A DNA stretch of 64,000 bases from Smittia aterrima (taxonomy: Eukaryota; Arthropoda; Insecta; Diptera; Chironomidae), in the NCBI GenBank assembly GCA_033063855.1, contig CP093829.1:1746243-1810242 (forward strand), read 5' to 3'. Under the pieces are notes generated by a model. That model was not told the DNA's origin and did no database searches. It worked only from the letters and a program-made list of their open reading frames with translations. Positions 22,516-36,670 of this stretch are shown one piece after another. The position numbers and the translations under genes are program-made. How positions within the stretch are numbered: the first letter of the stretch is position 1; the number at the start of each line of letters is the position of its first letter.

Positions 22516-24564
22516 GTAAGTAATTTTGTACAGGGATTATGCTGAACATTTACTCAACACTTTTTTAAATTAATTTCGCAATGCTTGAAAAGCCCTGGAG
22601 GCTTCTCTCGTCCTCCACAATTATTAATCAAACTGAAATTGCTTTTCTTATCAAAACAGAGAGTTTCTGGTGGGCCAGGCGCCTCAGCTTGTGAAAGCAA
22701 CCAGCACATATTGCGTTGATGGACGTTTGAAGATTGAGCAGAACGATACCATAGCGATTATTGACGGTCGGCCTGAATTATCTTTCCTCAAAGGGCAGAA
22801 TCAAAGAACATTCGAGATTGGAACGTTTCCTCGCAACATTCTTGAAGTTCTTCGCTTTAATAGACACGGGACATTGAATACCATTAGTCGTCCACTCAAC
22901 GGCTCCTTTCAACATGCCGCTCATGGAGCTGCTTTTGGACCAACTTGGGGATCTCCATCATTCATCGATTCGGCTTACAGTGGGAAAGTTCAAATGAGAA
23001 AGAAATCAGCTGAGCAAGTTTCAAAGAATCATCGACAGCAACGAACTATGTCCGAACATTACACGAAAGAGAAGAAAGTTCCGGCGAGCAAGCAATTCAA
23101 CTACAACAAACTTGTGAACGATCAACGAATGCACTACGAGGGCAGTCAACATTCAACGAAAAGTCGTGCAAAACCAGCACGACCACCTGCTCCCGTTCAG
23201 CAGCCGCAAGAAGGCATTTTAATTGATTTGTCTCCTGAAGAAATACGTTCAATGAACAAAACTCTTCAGAGTCAAGCAAGTCTTTCGAAGCCATCAACTA
23301 CAACCTCTTGTCTTCTCGATGATCCAATTGAAGTGCCAACAGAAGGAATGGAAGAACATCATCCAATGCCGCCACCCTATCCGATGCCACCTCAATATCT
23401 GAACACAAACTCAATGCACGATCCATTTGACACAACTCATTTAAACATTGCATCTGTTGAAAATCTTTATTCGAACTCGACCGTTCAAAGAGTCAACGAG
23501 CCAATTTACAACAATAATCCAAGTCGTTACTCGACGACAACAATGCCAGATCAACTGAATGACATGTTGAGCGCCAGTCTGGCTTCACTTTCTTTTACGA
23601 ACGAAAACATCAACGGCCTACCGATGACACCGAAGAAAATTGAAAAGCAAATGCTGTCAGATCAGCTGACCGCACCCAAAGATTACAGCCAAGTTAATTT
23701 AAATCTAGAACAATTGATGAGTGTGCCAGCTGCAGCACCAACAAGAAGTTTCGATCCATTTTCACCAATTCAATCGAATGCTCCTTTCATAAATAACAAT
23801 TATCCAAATGTCTACGCTTCGCAGAGTGTAAATGATCCAAGATATGACATCTACAATTCTGTTGCCGGCGACTCAGTGTATGGAGAAAACTTTTATGATG
23901 CGGTTCAGTCGCAAACTCCCTCGGTTGCCTACAGCTCAACGGCTTCAATTTACAGCACAACACAACAACAAGCCATTTACGATGAGGTTTCAGCATACGA
24001 TGAGTTAAGATGGAAACCGCAAGCCGCTGCTTTGAGACCAGCACCAGCTCCTCCATCTCAATCCACGCTTTTGTCACAGCAACAAATTAACCGTCGGTTA
24101 GAAAAGATCAACCAACAACATGGCGTAATAGCGGAGCTAATGAACAAACTCAATGCGGATAACATGACAGAACCGGAAGCTCTTGAGTCACTTGAAGCTT
24201 CTAACTGGAATCAAGATCTGGCAACACGGCATTTCAAGATCGAGCGCTTGTCCAAGTAAGTTTTCCTTTTTCGTGCTTAGCAATTTTCATGTCGTGTCCT
24301 ACAACGATCCTTATGATTAATTTCCTTCCCACTCTTAACCGTCTTTTTGCGACTGCTTGAAAAAGGTTAATTTGAATTTCCTTTTCTTGGCCAACCCACA
24401 TCTCCATATATTTTCATTCCTCACTCTTGCTCTTGTACATTTTTGTTTTCCTTCTCTTCAACAGATTGGGTGTTGCAAGTCGACAACATTGCGAGGAAAC
24501 ACTGACAAAGACTGGATGGAGTTTGCAAGTCGCCGCAAGCGTTCTTCTAGAATCTCAAAACTAG
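21371..24564 (+). CDS. Ack: Activated Cdc42-associated kinase (ACK/TNK2 family non-receptor tyrosine kinase)
   Basis: Three exons (21371-22515, 22660-24255, 24465-24564), all GT..AG and in phase, encode 946 residues. Order: SAM-like N-domain (about 8-70), tyrosine kinase (about 128-383) with glycine loop GDGSFGVV from residue 135, Lys159 in VAVKVL, HRDLACRN with Asp252, DFG at 270, an activation-loop YVMTEHKKVPF, and WCAPES; then SH3 (about 383-440), a CRIB motif ISRPLNGSFQHAAHG from 457, a clathrin box ILIDLS (568-573), PPPY (619-622), Q- and P-rich low complexity, and a C-terminal UBA domain. This is the canonical ACK1 order. Family role: Cdc42-GTP effector acting in endocytosis and receptor signalling. 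All catalytic residues are present. Drosophila has two ACK-type genes; the CRIB and UBA fit the Ack/TNK2 type. Confidence 0.95.
22660..24255 (+). CDS. Ack: ACK exon 2: SH3, CRIB, clathrin box, PPxY, start of UBA
   Basis: The acceptor tcaaaacag joins AA/A (Lys382) then EFLVGQAPQ. The exon encodes SH3 and CRIB (WGSPSFID follows the core, as in TNK2), then about 400 residues of low-complexity, P/Q/S/N-rich sequence with short tyrosine motifs (NEPIYNNN, QAIYDEV, ENFYDAV) that may be phosphorylation or SH2 sites by inference. It ends inside the UBA region at ERLSK with donor GTAAGT. Confidence 0.92.
24465..24564 (+). CDS. Ack: ACK exon 3: C-terminal end of the UBA domain
   Basis: After a 209-bp intron with a T/C-rich end (tctcttcaacag), 100 nt complete the frame: LGVASRQHCEETL, TGWSLQVAASVLLES and then TAG. 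The pattern matches the TNK2 C-terminal UBA (LGLASRxxCE...TGWDLQxAASxLLE), which supports both the exon and its frame. Confidence 0.9.
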
Positions 24565-26739
24565 AAACAAAAGTAATGAAAAAAAAAATTAGTTAAGTTT
24601 CTCTCTATCACGACATTTCTTGTGTCGTCTATTTGATTTTTTTCTACATTGACAAACTCTCACCCCAAACATGGTAATGCCAAAAAGAAATCTCAAAACA
24701 TCACACTCAGCATGTGGAAACGTATTTTTGAAAACTCGTAGAATTAAAAAGAGCTTTGCTAAAAACATGAGAAATTAATAATTACGAATTATTGTTGTGA
24801 TTTTCTCAATGATTTTTTAAGGTCGAACGTTGTTAGTTAATTGGTGGAAAAATGAAAACTCCTTCAGATGTTTATTGCCATGAAATCTTCTAGTGACAAA
24901 AATGATTTTTATTTTGAGTTCAATTTATCGTGGAAACTCTCATTTCTCATTTAAATCCAAGAATCTCACAATTTCGACATTACTGACAAACTCGGAAAGA
25001 AAAAATCTTAAAAAGCTTTAAAGCTCCGCCATTGTTAACCAGAAAATTTCCTTTCAATCTTAACATGGAACATTAACCCTGTACAAGCTTCAAGCGTTCG
25101 TAAGACTCTGAAGGAAAGAAATGCCAAAACATGTCACGTCTGAAGTCGTTTGAGGACACCGCTCATAATTTTCCTCCCCAAATTTAAGCTTCACAACTAA
25201 TCCACTGAAGAAATAATCCCGCAAAACTCATTTGCCCGCAACATGAACAAAAAGAAAACAATATGAAGTAAAAGAATCTCCGAAGAAGATAAGATTTGAC
25301 CATTTTGTGGTGCTAATGTTGGTAGATTAGGAATTCGTATGCTTCAACCTCTCGAACGGCACATTCAGTCAGAACCGACTTCAATGGAAATGAAAGAACT
25401 TTATACGAAAACTTTGTATATTTTTGCATGAATTCGTGAAGTTGTGCGAAGAACATATGCACTGGAATACTAAAAAGCATAGAAATAAAAGCAGAAGAAT
25501 AAAAAGAAAATCTTGCAGAGAAGAACTTTTCGTCGCTTCATGTTTCTGTCGTATCATTTGAAAATGAGAATGTTCAACAATCTTCTTGTAAGAAACTTTA
25601 TGTTTGTTTGATTGCAGGCTCTGTGCAAGTGAAAATCGTTTCTTTTTCAGATTCGGTACATTTAAGAGTAATCGCTTATTGAGTAAGAAATTCTTCCTGA
25701 GAATGCATTTTCCTTATTGAGATTGATGGAGGAAAAGCTTTTAAAAGTTTCCTGGAACTCATTGGAGCAGATTTTCTTTTCGTTCTGTCGATTACGCTCT
25801 CGTCGTTCACGGAGATTTGAGCGTTAGGGAAATTTTTGATTTTCACACCTGATTGGTCAAGTTGAACCTTTTTCTTCATCATCCTGTTTCATCATCCTCT
25901 TGTCTTTGCTGTTTTCTTGCTGAATCTGCTTGAATCATCATATTAGGCTTTTATTCCCTCGTAATAGGTTTCTGCTCCCTTTTCCCCTCTCGACCTCCTC
26001 TTCAGTCCCTTGGCGGCCTTTTCTTCCGCTCATCTTCTCCGCCTGCATTATTAAAACACAATTCCGGAGATGCTCGATTATGAAATTTTCATTCTCCATT
26101 TGACAGTTTTTAATTCACTTCCACTTTTACGGTCGAGGAATCTAAAATCTCTTCTTCTCCTTCTTACTTGCTACTAACTTTTCTTTCTGGTAATTTCCAG
26201 ATAAACGTGGAAACCCAATTACCAAAACGAAGCCAATCGCACTGAAGCGAACCTTCGAACCGTTTATCTCTTTCTTTTGTGGAATCGCTCGGGGGAGAAA
26301 TTGTAGGACGTTGAGCGACCCCAATTAGAATGTTAATCAGACCTTTAATTAGTTCTCCCTGCGCTCGCTTCTTAACTTCCATGACATTCAAAAAGCTTTT
26401 CAATTTAAAGTAGAAGAACGTTTTTTTTTTCTTTCTGCTTAATAGTTTTCTCTGCAGTCTCATTTGTGCTTTTTTATTTTACTTCATTAATATTCTAAGT
26501 GTTCTCTCTTAATCAGAAAATCAAATTTATTTTACATGCAACTGTGACTTTCACTAATTACTTTTGCACCAAATTTGTAATAATCAATTGTTATTTTAGT
26601 AAAATGTGTTTTTGACTTTGCGGGAAAGTGAATGAACTTTAAATTATGCAACAAATATTTTTTCAGAGTATTATGCAAAGTTTATTTATCTTCAGAATAA
26701 TTTCAAAACTTATTTGTTGCTCCACAAAGTAAACACGCA

Positions 26740-27010
26740 CTGAATACCAAATTAAAGTCTACGTTGATTTCATTAAATGGAACGTGAATGAAATAATTGT
26801 CCACTAGCCACAGCTTGGTTAGCTTCACCAGTTGCTGCGCGAAATCATAAATTTCCTCGATTTAGTGTGAGAGAAATTGCGGAACGCAAGGAGGCGCAAG
26901 CAGTCAATATTATTTTCTTCGACGTTAATGACGACACGACTGAAGGAAATGAAAGTAATTAAATCGCCAGCTGAAGCATTCACATATGTCCTCAGGATTA
27001 AGGATCCATA
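26740..27010. promoter_or_regulatory. Candidate regulatory island A (low confidence)
   Basis: A stretch of mixed-composition sequence in the desert with few homopolymers. It contains GTAATTAAATC near 26955 and a GGATTAAGGATCC string near 26996-27008, resembling Antp-class (TAATTA) and K50 homeodomain (GGATTA) words. Neither conservation nor function is shown by the sequence alone. Confidence 0.25.
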
Positions 27011-30000
27011 AGGAATAACAAATCATCTCTCTCGCTCCCTCTCGCTTACGTAATAAATAAATAATTTGAGACTGCAATTTCAGTAAAGAAACAAATGCTC
27101 AAATAAAAGAATCTCATTCATTTACCATTAACGTTTTAGAGACACGGTCACTGTCATGGAAGACGACACATTTGAAAGCAATTTAGAGACGATGCCTTGC
27201 GGGAAAGTAAAATATTTTTCCTATTTTCTTGTGCAGTCGATGTCGAAATTTAGAAAATTCGTGAGCTCTTTGTACACAAAGAAAAGACAAAGCGATGAAG
27301 GTTGAATTATTTAAAAGAGAACAGATGACGACAACACACGTTCATGAAATTTAAAGAAATGAAAATGGAATAAAAAAAATGTTGAGGTCGTGAGACTTGC
27401 GAGAAGTTTAATTCTGTCATTCGTTTTATTTTTATGGTCTGCTAGCAAATGGAGCCAATAAAGAGAAATATTGTACGAGCTCGACGTGGTCAACTATCTG
27501 CTTTTATCAGATTATTTCCTTTCCATCTTTTTCGACTGTTTTCGGAGAGAGAAAGCAGCACAAGTAGATATCAGAGTGAAATGGGATGGATAAGGATAAC
27601 TGCTGCCATCACTCAGCGTTTGAATGGAAGCTCAGATTTTTTTCTCTTGCCTCTGATTACATCACAAACCTTATCACATGGGATTTAAACAAAATAAAAA
27701 GCAAGTATGACGCTTCTTCTTCCTTCGTCTGTGTCGTTCTACGGATCATTTGAATACATTTCTTTAGTTTGAAATGCGTGGATGGGAAACATCTCGCAGT
27801 GACTTCCAACGAAGTGATTGAAAAAAATTCTGATTTCGTATCAATTTCCAGATGAAGCAATGTCCGCCCTCACGGCTTCCTTCATTTGGAATTCTTTGTG
27901 ATATGAATTTGAGAGATTTGCGGAAAGCGATTTCTCTTTCATCTCACAGCCTGAATTGGTGTCCCGGGAGCAATGAGAGGAACTTTCCACCGTTATCGTA
28001 AACATCAACAGAAGAAATGGTAAAAATCTTTGTTATGAAAAATTGCACGGAGCTTTTTCTTTCGCTTAAGGGCTTCGTTTCACGTTTTCTCCTTTGCCCC
28101 TTGCTCAGCTTTAATTTCGTCGCTGTCTGAAAGGAAAATGTATTGAAAAGGAGGAAAATTGGGAAACTTTTCCTTCGCTCTAACTACAACATGAGAAGCA
28201 GTAAAACCTTTTTTGTTCTAATTATTTCGCAGGAACTTGTAAAGAGAAAGAAAGATCGAGCAATCAAAAGTATCGTCATAAACTTTTCCTCAGAATTGAT
28301 TGAAGCTTTTCGTCGTAAGACAAGTTCAAGGAAAGGTCACATTGAGTCTTTTTTTTACTTCGTAACAATGAAGCTTTTGCCTTGGCGCGTGAAACTTTCG
28401 TCTAAGCTCTAAGTTATAATAAAACGCTTGTTTGATCAGCAGACAGAAACCTTATCGATTGGATTTGATTTAAATATTTACGTAGATAAACTTCCTTAAT
28501 CCGTTTCGCTCTCTAAGTTTATCTAGTAAAGCAATGAAACGTAACTTTCTCAATTTAAAAAGTAGAAATCGTGATTTGTTTGTTCAGCAAGCTAGAACTC
28601 TGCTGCGCACTTGTAAGGCGTGATGACATTTTAATTATAATTTTTGCATTGTTACTTCATAGCCTTTTAGCTTTTCAAATGAACTAAGCGTTTTTTGTTG
28701 GACTAACAATGCGACGGGAAATTCCATTTCATTCACGTCAGCAGCAGCAACAGAATGCGATATTTTTCGTCGAAATGAAAAACTTTAAGGATCGAAAATC
28801 CATTTGTGAGAAGTGCATTTCAATTTATTTCAATTCCGGGAGATAGCGAAATTGAAAGAAATTTAAATTTGAATTTATACATGAAAGTGACAGCGTTTGT
28901 AAAGTTTAAAAGCTCTTTTCATAAAACGAAGCGTGAATAGTTCAATATAAATGTAAATTCTCTTCAAATAATAGTTGAGTGCTTTTTGATATTCGAAACC
29001 CTTCAAATTGCTTTTGTTGTGTTGTGTGTGTGATAATATTTTTTCTGTTGAAAGTTTGAATGTCTCAAAAGCACTTAAAGTATGTGCGGAAACCAAGAAG
29101 ACATAAATAAATAATTTACACCACCATCCGTGGAAGTCACATTAAGGTTTCTTAATGCATCTTCTTATTCTATTTTTATTTTTATGGAATCACGTAACAC
29201 AACAAACAGAATTTCGGATCATCTCCCGTTGTGACCAATTATTTCAAATTTTCGTTGAGAAAAGAAATTTTGGCAACGTGACTCGCGAACAAACTCTTTC
29301 CTCCAATAATGGATCACAAAATACTTCGTAAAAGAAGAATCAATTGAAGCTTTTGTTGATTGATCGCATTTCATTTATCAAAATCATGTCTTTGTTTGTT
29401 CTCAACAGTTTATCATACTTTTACGAAGTTTGTTGGCAAACAAATGTCTTTATTTCTATTCGATCAAAATTGATAGAGCTAACAAAAGTTTATTTGGAGG
29501 ATTTATAAAGCAACAATTGAAGATTTGAGCGTAAGAAGGAATTTCTTTCTGTCAATAACTTTTTATTAGTTTTCCTTCGAGAAAATATAAATTTCCTTTT
29601 GACATACTCAAAGGAACGCAGGTCTCAAAGCGTTCAATATTCCAGATCCTGTAGTTTGTGCATGTCAAACAGCGTTGACTTAATATTTATTATAACTTGA
29701 ACTTCCTGTTCAACGATACGTGGAAGTTACAGCTTTCAAGCTGAGCAATATTAAGAACTAAGACTTTGCCGTTTATTCCAGACATGGGGAGTTTGTAAGT
29801 CGTTTACTTGAGATGCATGAGAACGCTCATTTCAGATATTAATTACAAACGAGTGCTTGTCAATAACGAAAGACTCAGTGGGGAACAGCTTGAGTCACTT
29901 CAACTTCACAAGTAAGCACTCAAGTTGTCTACGAGCTCTTTTCACGAAATATGTTTGAAATTGTTGAGGAATTTTTCATGCGCGAATGATTCAAGAGTCA

Positions 30001-31379
30001 AACAAAGTTTCATATCGTCAAACTTTAGGTAAATAAATAAAAAGCTTCAAACCTTTTGAAGAACTTCTTCAGTTGAAATTGAAAGCTCCGAGAACTGTTG
30101 ATCTAAAATTTATTTACCGATACTAAAAGCTTTGAAATTTGTAGTCGAGAAGTGCAGCACATTAAAATTTTAAATCGCAATTTCTTTTTAAAGCTCTCGA
30201 AAGCTTCCATTCGAATTTATTGACTTCCGAAACTTTCCTCATGAGGAAAAAATCTAAAATCACTTCATGAACTTAGCAACTAAGTGAGTTTCCAATTTGG
30301 AAGCCGCAAGTCTGTTCGAAATTAAATTTATCTTTTTCTAAAGAGAAGACCATGCCAATTTCAGTGGCATTCTGCTTATTTCGTTTCTTTGTATTCATAC
30401 AGAAATTCTCCCTAGAGTCGAAACCTTTTTCTTTCGCATTCACTTCTTTTAAAGATGTTGCCTCTCTCAAATTCCTCGGAGGTTTCTGTTCTTATCAGCC
30501 ATCTTCTGCCGCCTTCTCTCTACTTTTTTATCGATGGAGTTGAAATGCTACGAAAACAAACGAAATTGTGTTAGCTCTCGCTTTTGGTTCTATCAATCAA
30601 GTTGCGAGTGAAGAATGTGAAACATATTTTTGTCCCCGATTCGCGTTGCCGATTCTTATCGTCGCTTTCCACTTTCCCTGTCTCTAACTGCATGATTGCT
30701 TTTTTTTTCTCGCGTTCCAGAAATTGATTAGCAAACGTTTACGTACAAAAAAATAATTTGACATGGGTGAGCATTCTTCCGCACACATTCCTTCGTGTCT
30801 CCTTCACGAAAGAAAAAAGCAGAAAAGTTTTTTTTTATTATTGGTTTGTGTGTTTTTTCTTTCGTTCTTTGTGTAAACACAAGCTGTCGATAACTGTTGA
30901 CGAGAGAGTGAGAGAGCTCTCTGCACATAAAAGCAACCAAAAAAAATGAATTGGAAACGAAAGAAATGTCTCGAAAAAAACCCTTTTTTATTAAAACTCT
31001 TTCTTGTGGCCGTCAATTTGTTTACCAAAGCCCCAAAATACACAAATTTTCATCGAGCGCAACCTTTAAAAGTATTTCATTGTCATTGTTTCTTCTTTCT
31101 TTGCTATTTGTCGAGTCCCATGTCAACGCATCGATTCAGGGAGCAATCAATGATAAGGAGAAGTCTCAAGAGGTTTGAGCTCAAGGGACGGGGGACGATG
31201 ACTCGGTGGCTAATTTCCGTCTTGTTTCATGATGAAATGTTTTAACTTCCCAATCCTTCCCCGGGGGAAACCCTTGATCCGAGAGTATGTGAAGGGATTT
31301 CTATCAATTATTATCAGAAATCTTATTTAGGAGCTTTTCAATTTCCACTAATTCCTTTGGAGTTTTCTCTCTCACAGTT

Positions 31380-32270
31380 AGTTTCGGTCTCCGATAGTAA
31401 CAGTTTAATACGGGCTTGGGTTAAACTTGTTGTCATAAGCCGTCGCTCATGACGATCATAGTCCAACGATAGGACGTAAAAACAGCTTTTCCTTCACCAA
31501 AAGCCTTTCGACCTTAAATTATCATATCGCTCCGCATGAAGTGTGTTGTCTATGCCTAGCATATGATTAGATTTGAATTGATGTCCTTATTGGAAATTCG
31601 TATAATTACGATAACGACGTTTATCGAGGGACTGAGGAGGAGCAAATGTTTATATTTTAACTTTAAGTCCCTTGGATTGATTTATCTCACGTCAGTGGCC
31701 CACATTATACATTTAAGGATGGATGTTTATAATATATTCATTCCATTTCTTCGTCGAATCGAGAAGGAGCCGCAAGCAGAATGTTGAAAAGGGTTTCTTT
31801 GTTACGAGACGGAGCCCTTTCCTTGCCGTGTGCAAACTCAATGCAGACGAATCTGTAAGAGAAGTCAAATTTTTCGCTCAGCACATATCAGAGCGAATTG
31901 ATGTCGAGGGAGCGTGGCGTGTCGGTATGATTAGGCTAAAGTCAGCAATTTGTTTGGCAGAATCAACTTTTCTCGCTTCATCTAAATTCATCCATCTCGA
32001 GATAATACACGAACAAGCTGCGTGACATGCTTGTATGCATTGTATTTATAGACTGACTGAAAATTATGATAAATGTGCTTGGATTGCGGGCGTAATGAGG
32101 ATTAATATGTGCTGCCATTTGAAGCATAAAAGCTTTATCGCGCGGCTTTTGAAACTGCTGCAGATGACGCAGTCGTTTGAACGACCAAAGTCATGACTCA
32201 AGGCAAATCGTAATTAACGCAATTACAATAATTGTCACCAGCAGAAATCTTACAATAAATCTTTTAATTA
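31380..32270. promoter_or_regulatory. Candidate regulatory island B (homeodomain-word cluster)
   Basis: About 900 bp of higher-complexity sequence. TAATGAGGATTAAT at 32093-32106 combines TAAT cores with GGATTA, and 32211-32234 carries a run of TAATTA, AATTAC and AATAATTG words. Overlapping open frames 31563-31787 and 31723-32025 show no recognisable protein. The best reading is a cis-regulatory module, by inference. Confidence 0.3.
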
Positions 32271-35200
32271 ATAATTTTTCTCGGTTGACGATGACGCCAG
32301 GAAATCTTGGCAATTTCTTCAAATAAAGTTAATGACTGAAGAAAACGAGAACACACAGAACAATCCAATTCTTATTTTTATCGAAAGGAAATCAATTAAA
32401 GAATCTAATCAACAGATTATCTGAATTATTATTTTCCTCGCAATTCAAGTTTCACAATTTTTCAAATTTTGTTGATCAAACATTTGTTAAGAGAAAATTT
32501 TAATGGAGAAACTTTTTCAGATTTTTTTTTATTTTTAAAAAATTCGTAATCTGAATAAAATGAAAAGTTTGAAAGCAGTGATTTCATGCGCAACCGCATC
32601 ATTGGACTTCCGCGAATAAAAGGCTTTGCGAAATTTTATCAGCTTCACAAACTTTCAATGAACTTCAATAAAAATTGAAAACTTCTCACTCAAAGCTTTG
32701 AGGCTATTGAAGTTTGGTATCAAACTTTCGTGTAAAAAAAAGCTTTTCATTGAAACTTTGATTGTAAAATTTAATGAAATTAAAAGGTACTTTTCGAGTT
32801 TTACTTTCAAAGCTTCTTGTCAATTCACAGACTATCAGTTTAACGAGCTAATTGCCTCATCGCCAGCCCGACATCAGACTAACTTTTATCGGCTTTTTCT
32901 GGGAAAGTTTCATGATTTTTCCAAGTATGCGTAGATTAAGTCAAAAGACTAACGATCTGAAATCACTCTCGAATTTTGCTTGAATCGTCGAACGAGCGAA
33001 CGTCGCGCATTATGTGCGCTCGTAAAAATTTTGACATTAATTTTGATGTATAGATGGCAATTTGAAGCATTATATCCATGAGTTCGTGACTGGAATGAGG
33101 GAAGAGGAATTGCCAAGGTTGACTGTCGTGTGTGAAAAGTTTTTCTTGTGAATCTCAAGTCGAGATTGATTTCGTTGTGATGATGAGCAGTTCGCAACGT
33201 CGATAAATTTAAAGACATTTTGAAACATTATTTTCGCATTAGAGAGAAAGATTTTCTCAGAAAGTCAAGTTTTTAAAGAGAAACTTTCCAAGTCCTCAGA
33301 GTTTTCTTTTGACCCCTAGAAGAAGAGAAATAAATTTCTGTATAATCTCACTGACTTACTAAGAGATTTTCCATTTTGTCACGTCATACTTTACGTCCTT
33401 GGGGAGCTCTATAAATGCATTCTGTCAATTGAACCACTTGTCGCTCACTTCAAGTTTTATGCACTTGGCTTCAGATTCCCGCAGAGTGTAACAATGAAAC
33501 TTTTATCTCTCTTTGCTCATGAAATACATTAAGAAGGAGGAAAGTACTGAAAAGCACTCGAGAACACTCAAAAGTTTGTAGGAAATGAGTAAAACAAGAA
33601 ATAATTGCAAATAAGTTCAAAAGAATGAAAAGAATTTCAGAGCTTTCACATCAACCTTGACCTTTAATCTAGAAATATTTACTCTTCAACCAGAAGTTTC
33701 GCTAATTGCCGCGTGACAAACTTGATTAATGATCTGAGATAAACGATTTATAATTTTATCAAGCCGCTTGAAGCAGAAGCCAAGAAAGTTTCCATAAGAA
33801 AGTAACAATAACAACGAAAAAGTGACACAAGCCTTGGGAGAAAAGTGTTCTATAATTATTGGAATAAGCAAGATATACTTTCACTCGAAATTGTAATTAA
33901 CTTAATCGATAAAGTTCTCGCTAATGGCCAAGATTTCCTTTTAAGGCTTTCTATGTTAACAAAGAAAAATATGCAAGTTCACTCATAAATTATACAAAAA
34001 TTATTTTTTGATTACTTCAGATAATGAAAGCGAACAAATTAAGCTTGAAAATAAATTCCACTTAAAACTGAAAACTTCAATAAACACAAAGAATGAATCG
34101 AAATCAATCAAAAGCTTTTAGTTCATCTCTTCATTTCCAATTAAACTTTTGCTAGTCTTGAGAAAAATGCTGAAATCGTAAAGTCACGACAACTAACGAA
34201 ATTGAATTTTCTTTTCTTCACAAATAAATGATTTCATTCCTTTGCCTTGAAGAATTTTCTTTTTTATTGTAAACTTTTCAATTCTCTCACAGCAAGTAGC
34301 GGAGGTGAAAGTTTATAAACTTTCTTCCTTTTCTTCCCTTCCACCTCCACTCGCTCTGTATCTGTTCGCCGTTATTGTTTTGAAAACTTTATTTTGCAAC
34401 CGCGAACAAATTGCTGTTATTTAAGTTGTCGCTGTGAATATAAATGAGAGCTTTTAGTGAGGTGCGAGAAATGGAAAACTTTAATCGCTGGTGAACTTTG
34501 AAAGGAATTTTCCGTGCTTTAACTGTTGATTTAGATTCCTAACAATCTCGAAAGTTGTAAATTTCTCAACTTTTGCTCTTGGCCGGAAAGATATGAAGAC
34601 GATGGTGATTCATGAGTTATTGCGCTTTTTAATGTGCAAAGACTCGAGAGCACTGAAAATTGAGTTTCACTTCGCTAAATGTAATTTTTATAAGAAAAAC
34701 TTTAAGTGAAATAAATTTCAACTAAAAAGCACTTTCAGTTAAAAAAAAACGAGGGAAAAATAATAAAATTTTATTTAGGAAATCCCAGAAAGACGTAAAA
34801 CGTTGAATTTATAGCTTTTAAGCGACGTTGTAAATTGCGATGGATGTTGCCAGATCAAGGAAGGAAAAGGATTACGTTCGGTCTAATTCGGGCTGCGGCA
34901 AAAAAAAAAAGTTGAACTGTAAATTTTATTTTCCTCAAACTCACTGACCCTTTCGCCTGAAAAAAAATGTGAAAAGAAAAACTCTTAAAATGTCAGAAAT
35001 AATTGAATAAAAGTGACATTTAGATTAACAGCTATTTTGAACTCTTTTTATTACAGCCGCCAGCAAAGGTAGAAGAGATAGGGATGATACGGTAGAAGGA
35101 AAACGATAAACTGCGATGGATAATAATTGGATTGGGATATGAAAAGAAGAAAATCAGCTTGAACTTCATTGAATTTCACCAAGTCACTAGTTTTGCCCAT

Positions 35201-36389
35201 GCCATTCAAAGCTGTTTAAGATGATGAAGAAAAAAATCCACTTCCCAGTTTTCTCTTTCTCTCAAGCTTCGATTCAAGTTTTTTCATTCTTTCTTTTTTT
35301 TGTCACCACATTCAAATTTTATTTTACGATTCACATTCAACCTTCAAACTATTTAATAATATTTTCGAAGAAAACTATTCTGAAAGGCTTACACGCCCTT
35401 GATGAATATTTCCTTCGAAGGAAACTTTTCACATTACGAATTCAGTTTATGGAGACTTGTCTTCTGATGTAGGAGTCAAATTATAATTCTATTGATATAC
35501 GAATCGTTATTAATTTATGCTTTAAAGCGAAATATCAAATGTTCCGATCAAATTTAATATCTCACTCTGTAAAGACGACGAGCTCGAGTAATTTAGCAAC
35601 CAAAGTTGTCCCTCCTACATTGAACTGAATAAATGAAAGTTTTAATTACTCGAAGAAGAAAAACTTTTTCCTGAAATAGATTCAATCGATTTTCATGATA
35701 ACTTTAAATTGGAAATATCTGAAAATTCATCGACCAGTGTGTGAACGGAAATTGGTGACAAGATATTTATTACGGATGGAAAGTAATCTCAGAAGAACCA
35801 CTTTCGATCGATGGTGTAAGTTAGTGGCCCTTGAAAATAATCGTTGCGATAGGGAATTTGTCTTTGTTTTCGAAAAAAAAAAAGAAATGAGCGAGTGAGA
35901 AAGTTCGCAGCTGACCCATTACGTGACTTGCGAGCGAACAAATCAAACTTTGGCACTGTCGAACAATCTGGCGGAACAATCTGATTATTTGAGTTTGTTT
36001 TTCTGAAATCAATTTCTTGTTTGCAAGAAGCTTTACCTTCGTCGAATGCTGACAAAGCGTTTTCGAATATTAGTTTAATCAAAAGTAAATTATCTGACTG
36101 ACGAGTCGTTACATCAAAGCACCCTCCACCGAGTTAGAGCTTGTTGTTCCTCAAACATCAACTCAACTCATCATTAAAGGGTTTCTTATTGTTCGCTTTG
36201 TTCGTCGCTTGCGTTTCGCTTTCTTCGTTTGCGTTCGCATCTACAAAAAAGCCTCGTCGACGTTCGCCGTAAAAAAAAAAGAAAGTCGTCGAGTGATGGT
36301 AAAGCTCTCATCTCCTTCTCTGTTGGCGATGGAAACGTGATGTTTTAAAAAGTAATAACGACTTTTACGATTCCTCCGCCGTTTCGATG

Positions 36390-36670
36390 GCTATACGACA
36401 GCGCTTGAAACGCGATATCTGAGCACGGTTTTATGAATTATAAATTTAATTGGATTTTATCAGCATAAATGTTTATTGAACGAGAGCGACAATGGCGTGT
36501 CCTAGGCAAGGGACGATGGTTTAGTGTGCGATAAACAATGCGAGAGAATTGTTTTTCTTCCGGAGAATGAGGGAGGAAGAGTCCGAGCTTTATGTCGAGA
36601 AGGGACGCGCCATGAATCTCATGAAATATTAAAGTTAATTAAGATGTTTCATTAGGAAGGAGGATGAGAT
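36390..36670. promoter_or_regulatory. Candidate regulatory island C
   Basis: Contains TTTATGA at 36430-36436, TAATTGG at 36447-36453 and a nearby GTTTATT, words of the kind bound by Hox-type and forkhead-type proteins, followed by GC-richer segments with few homopolymers. About 3.4 kb downstream of the receptor stop codon. Function is inferred from word content only. Confidence 0.25.
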
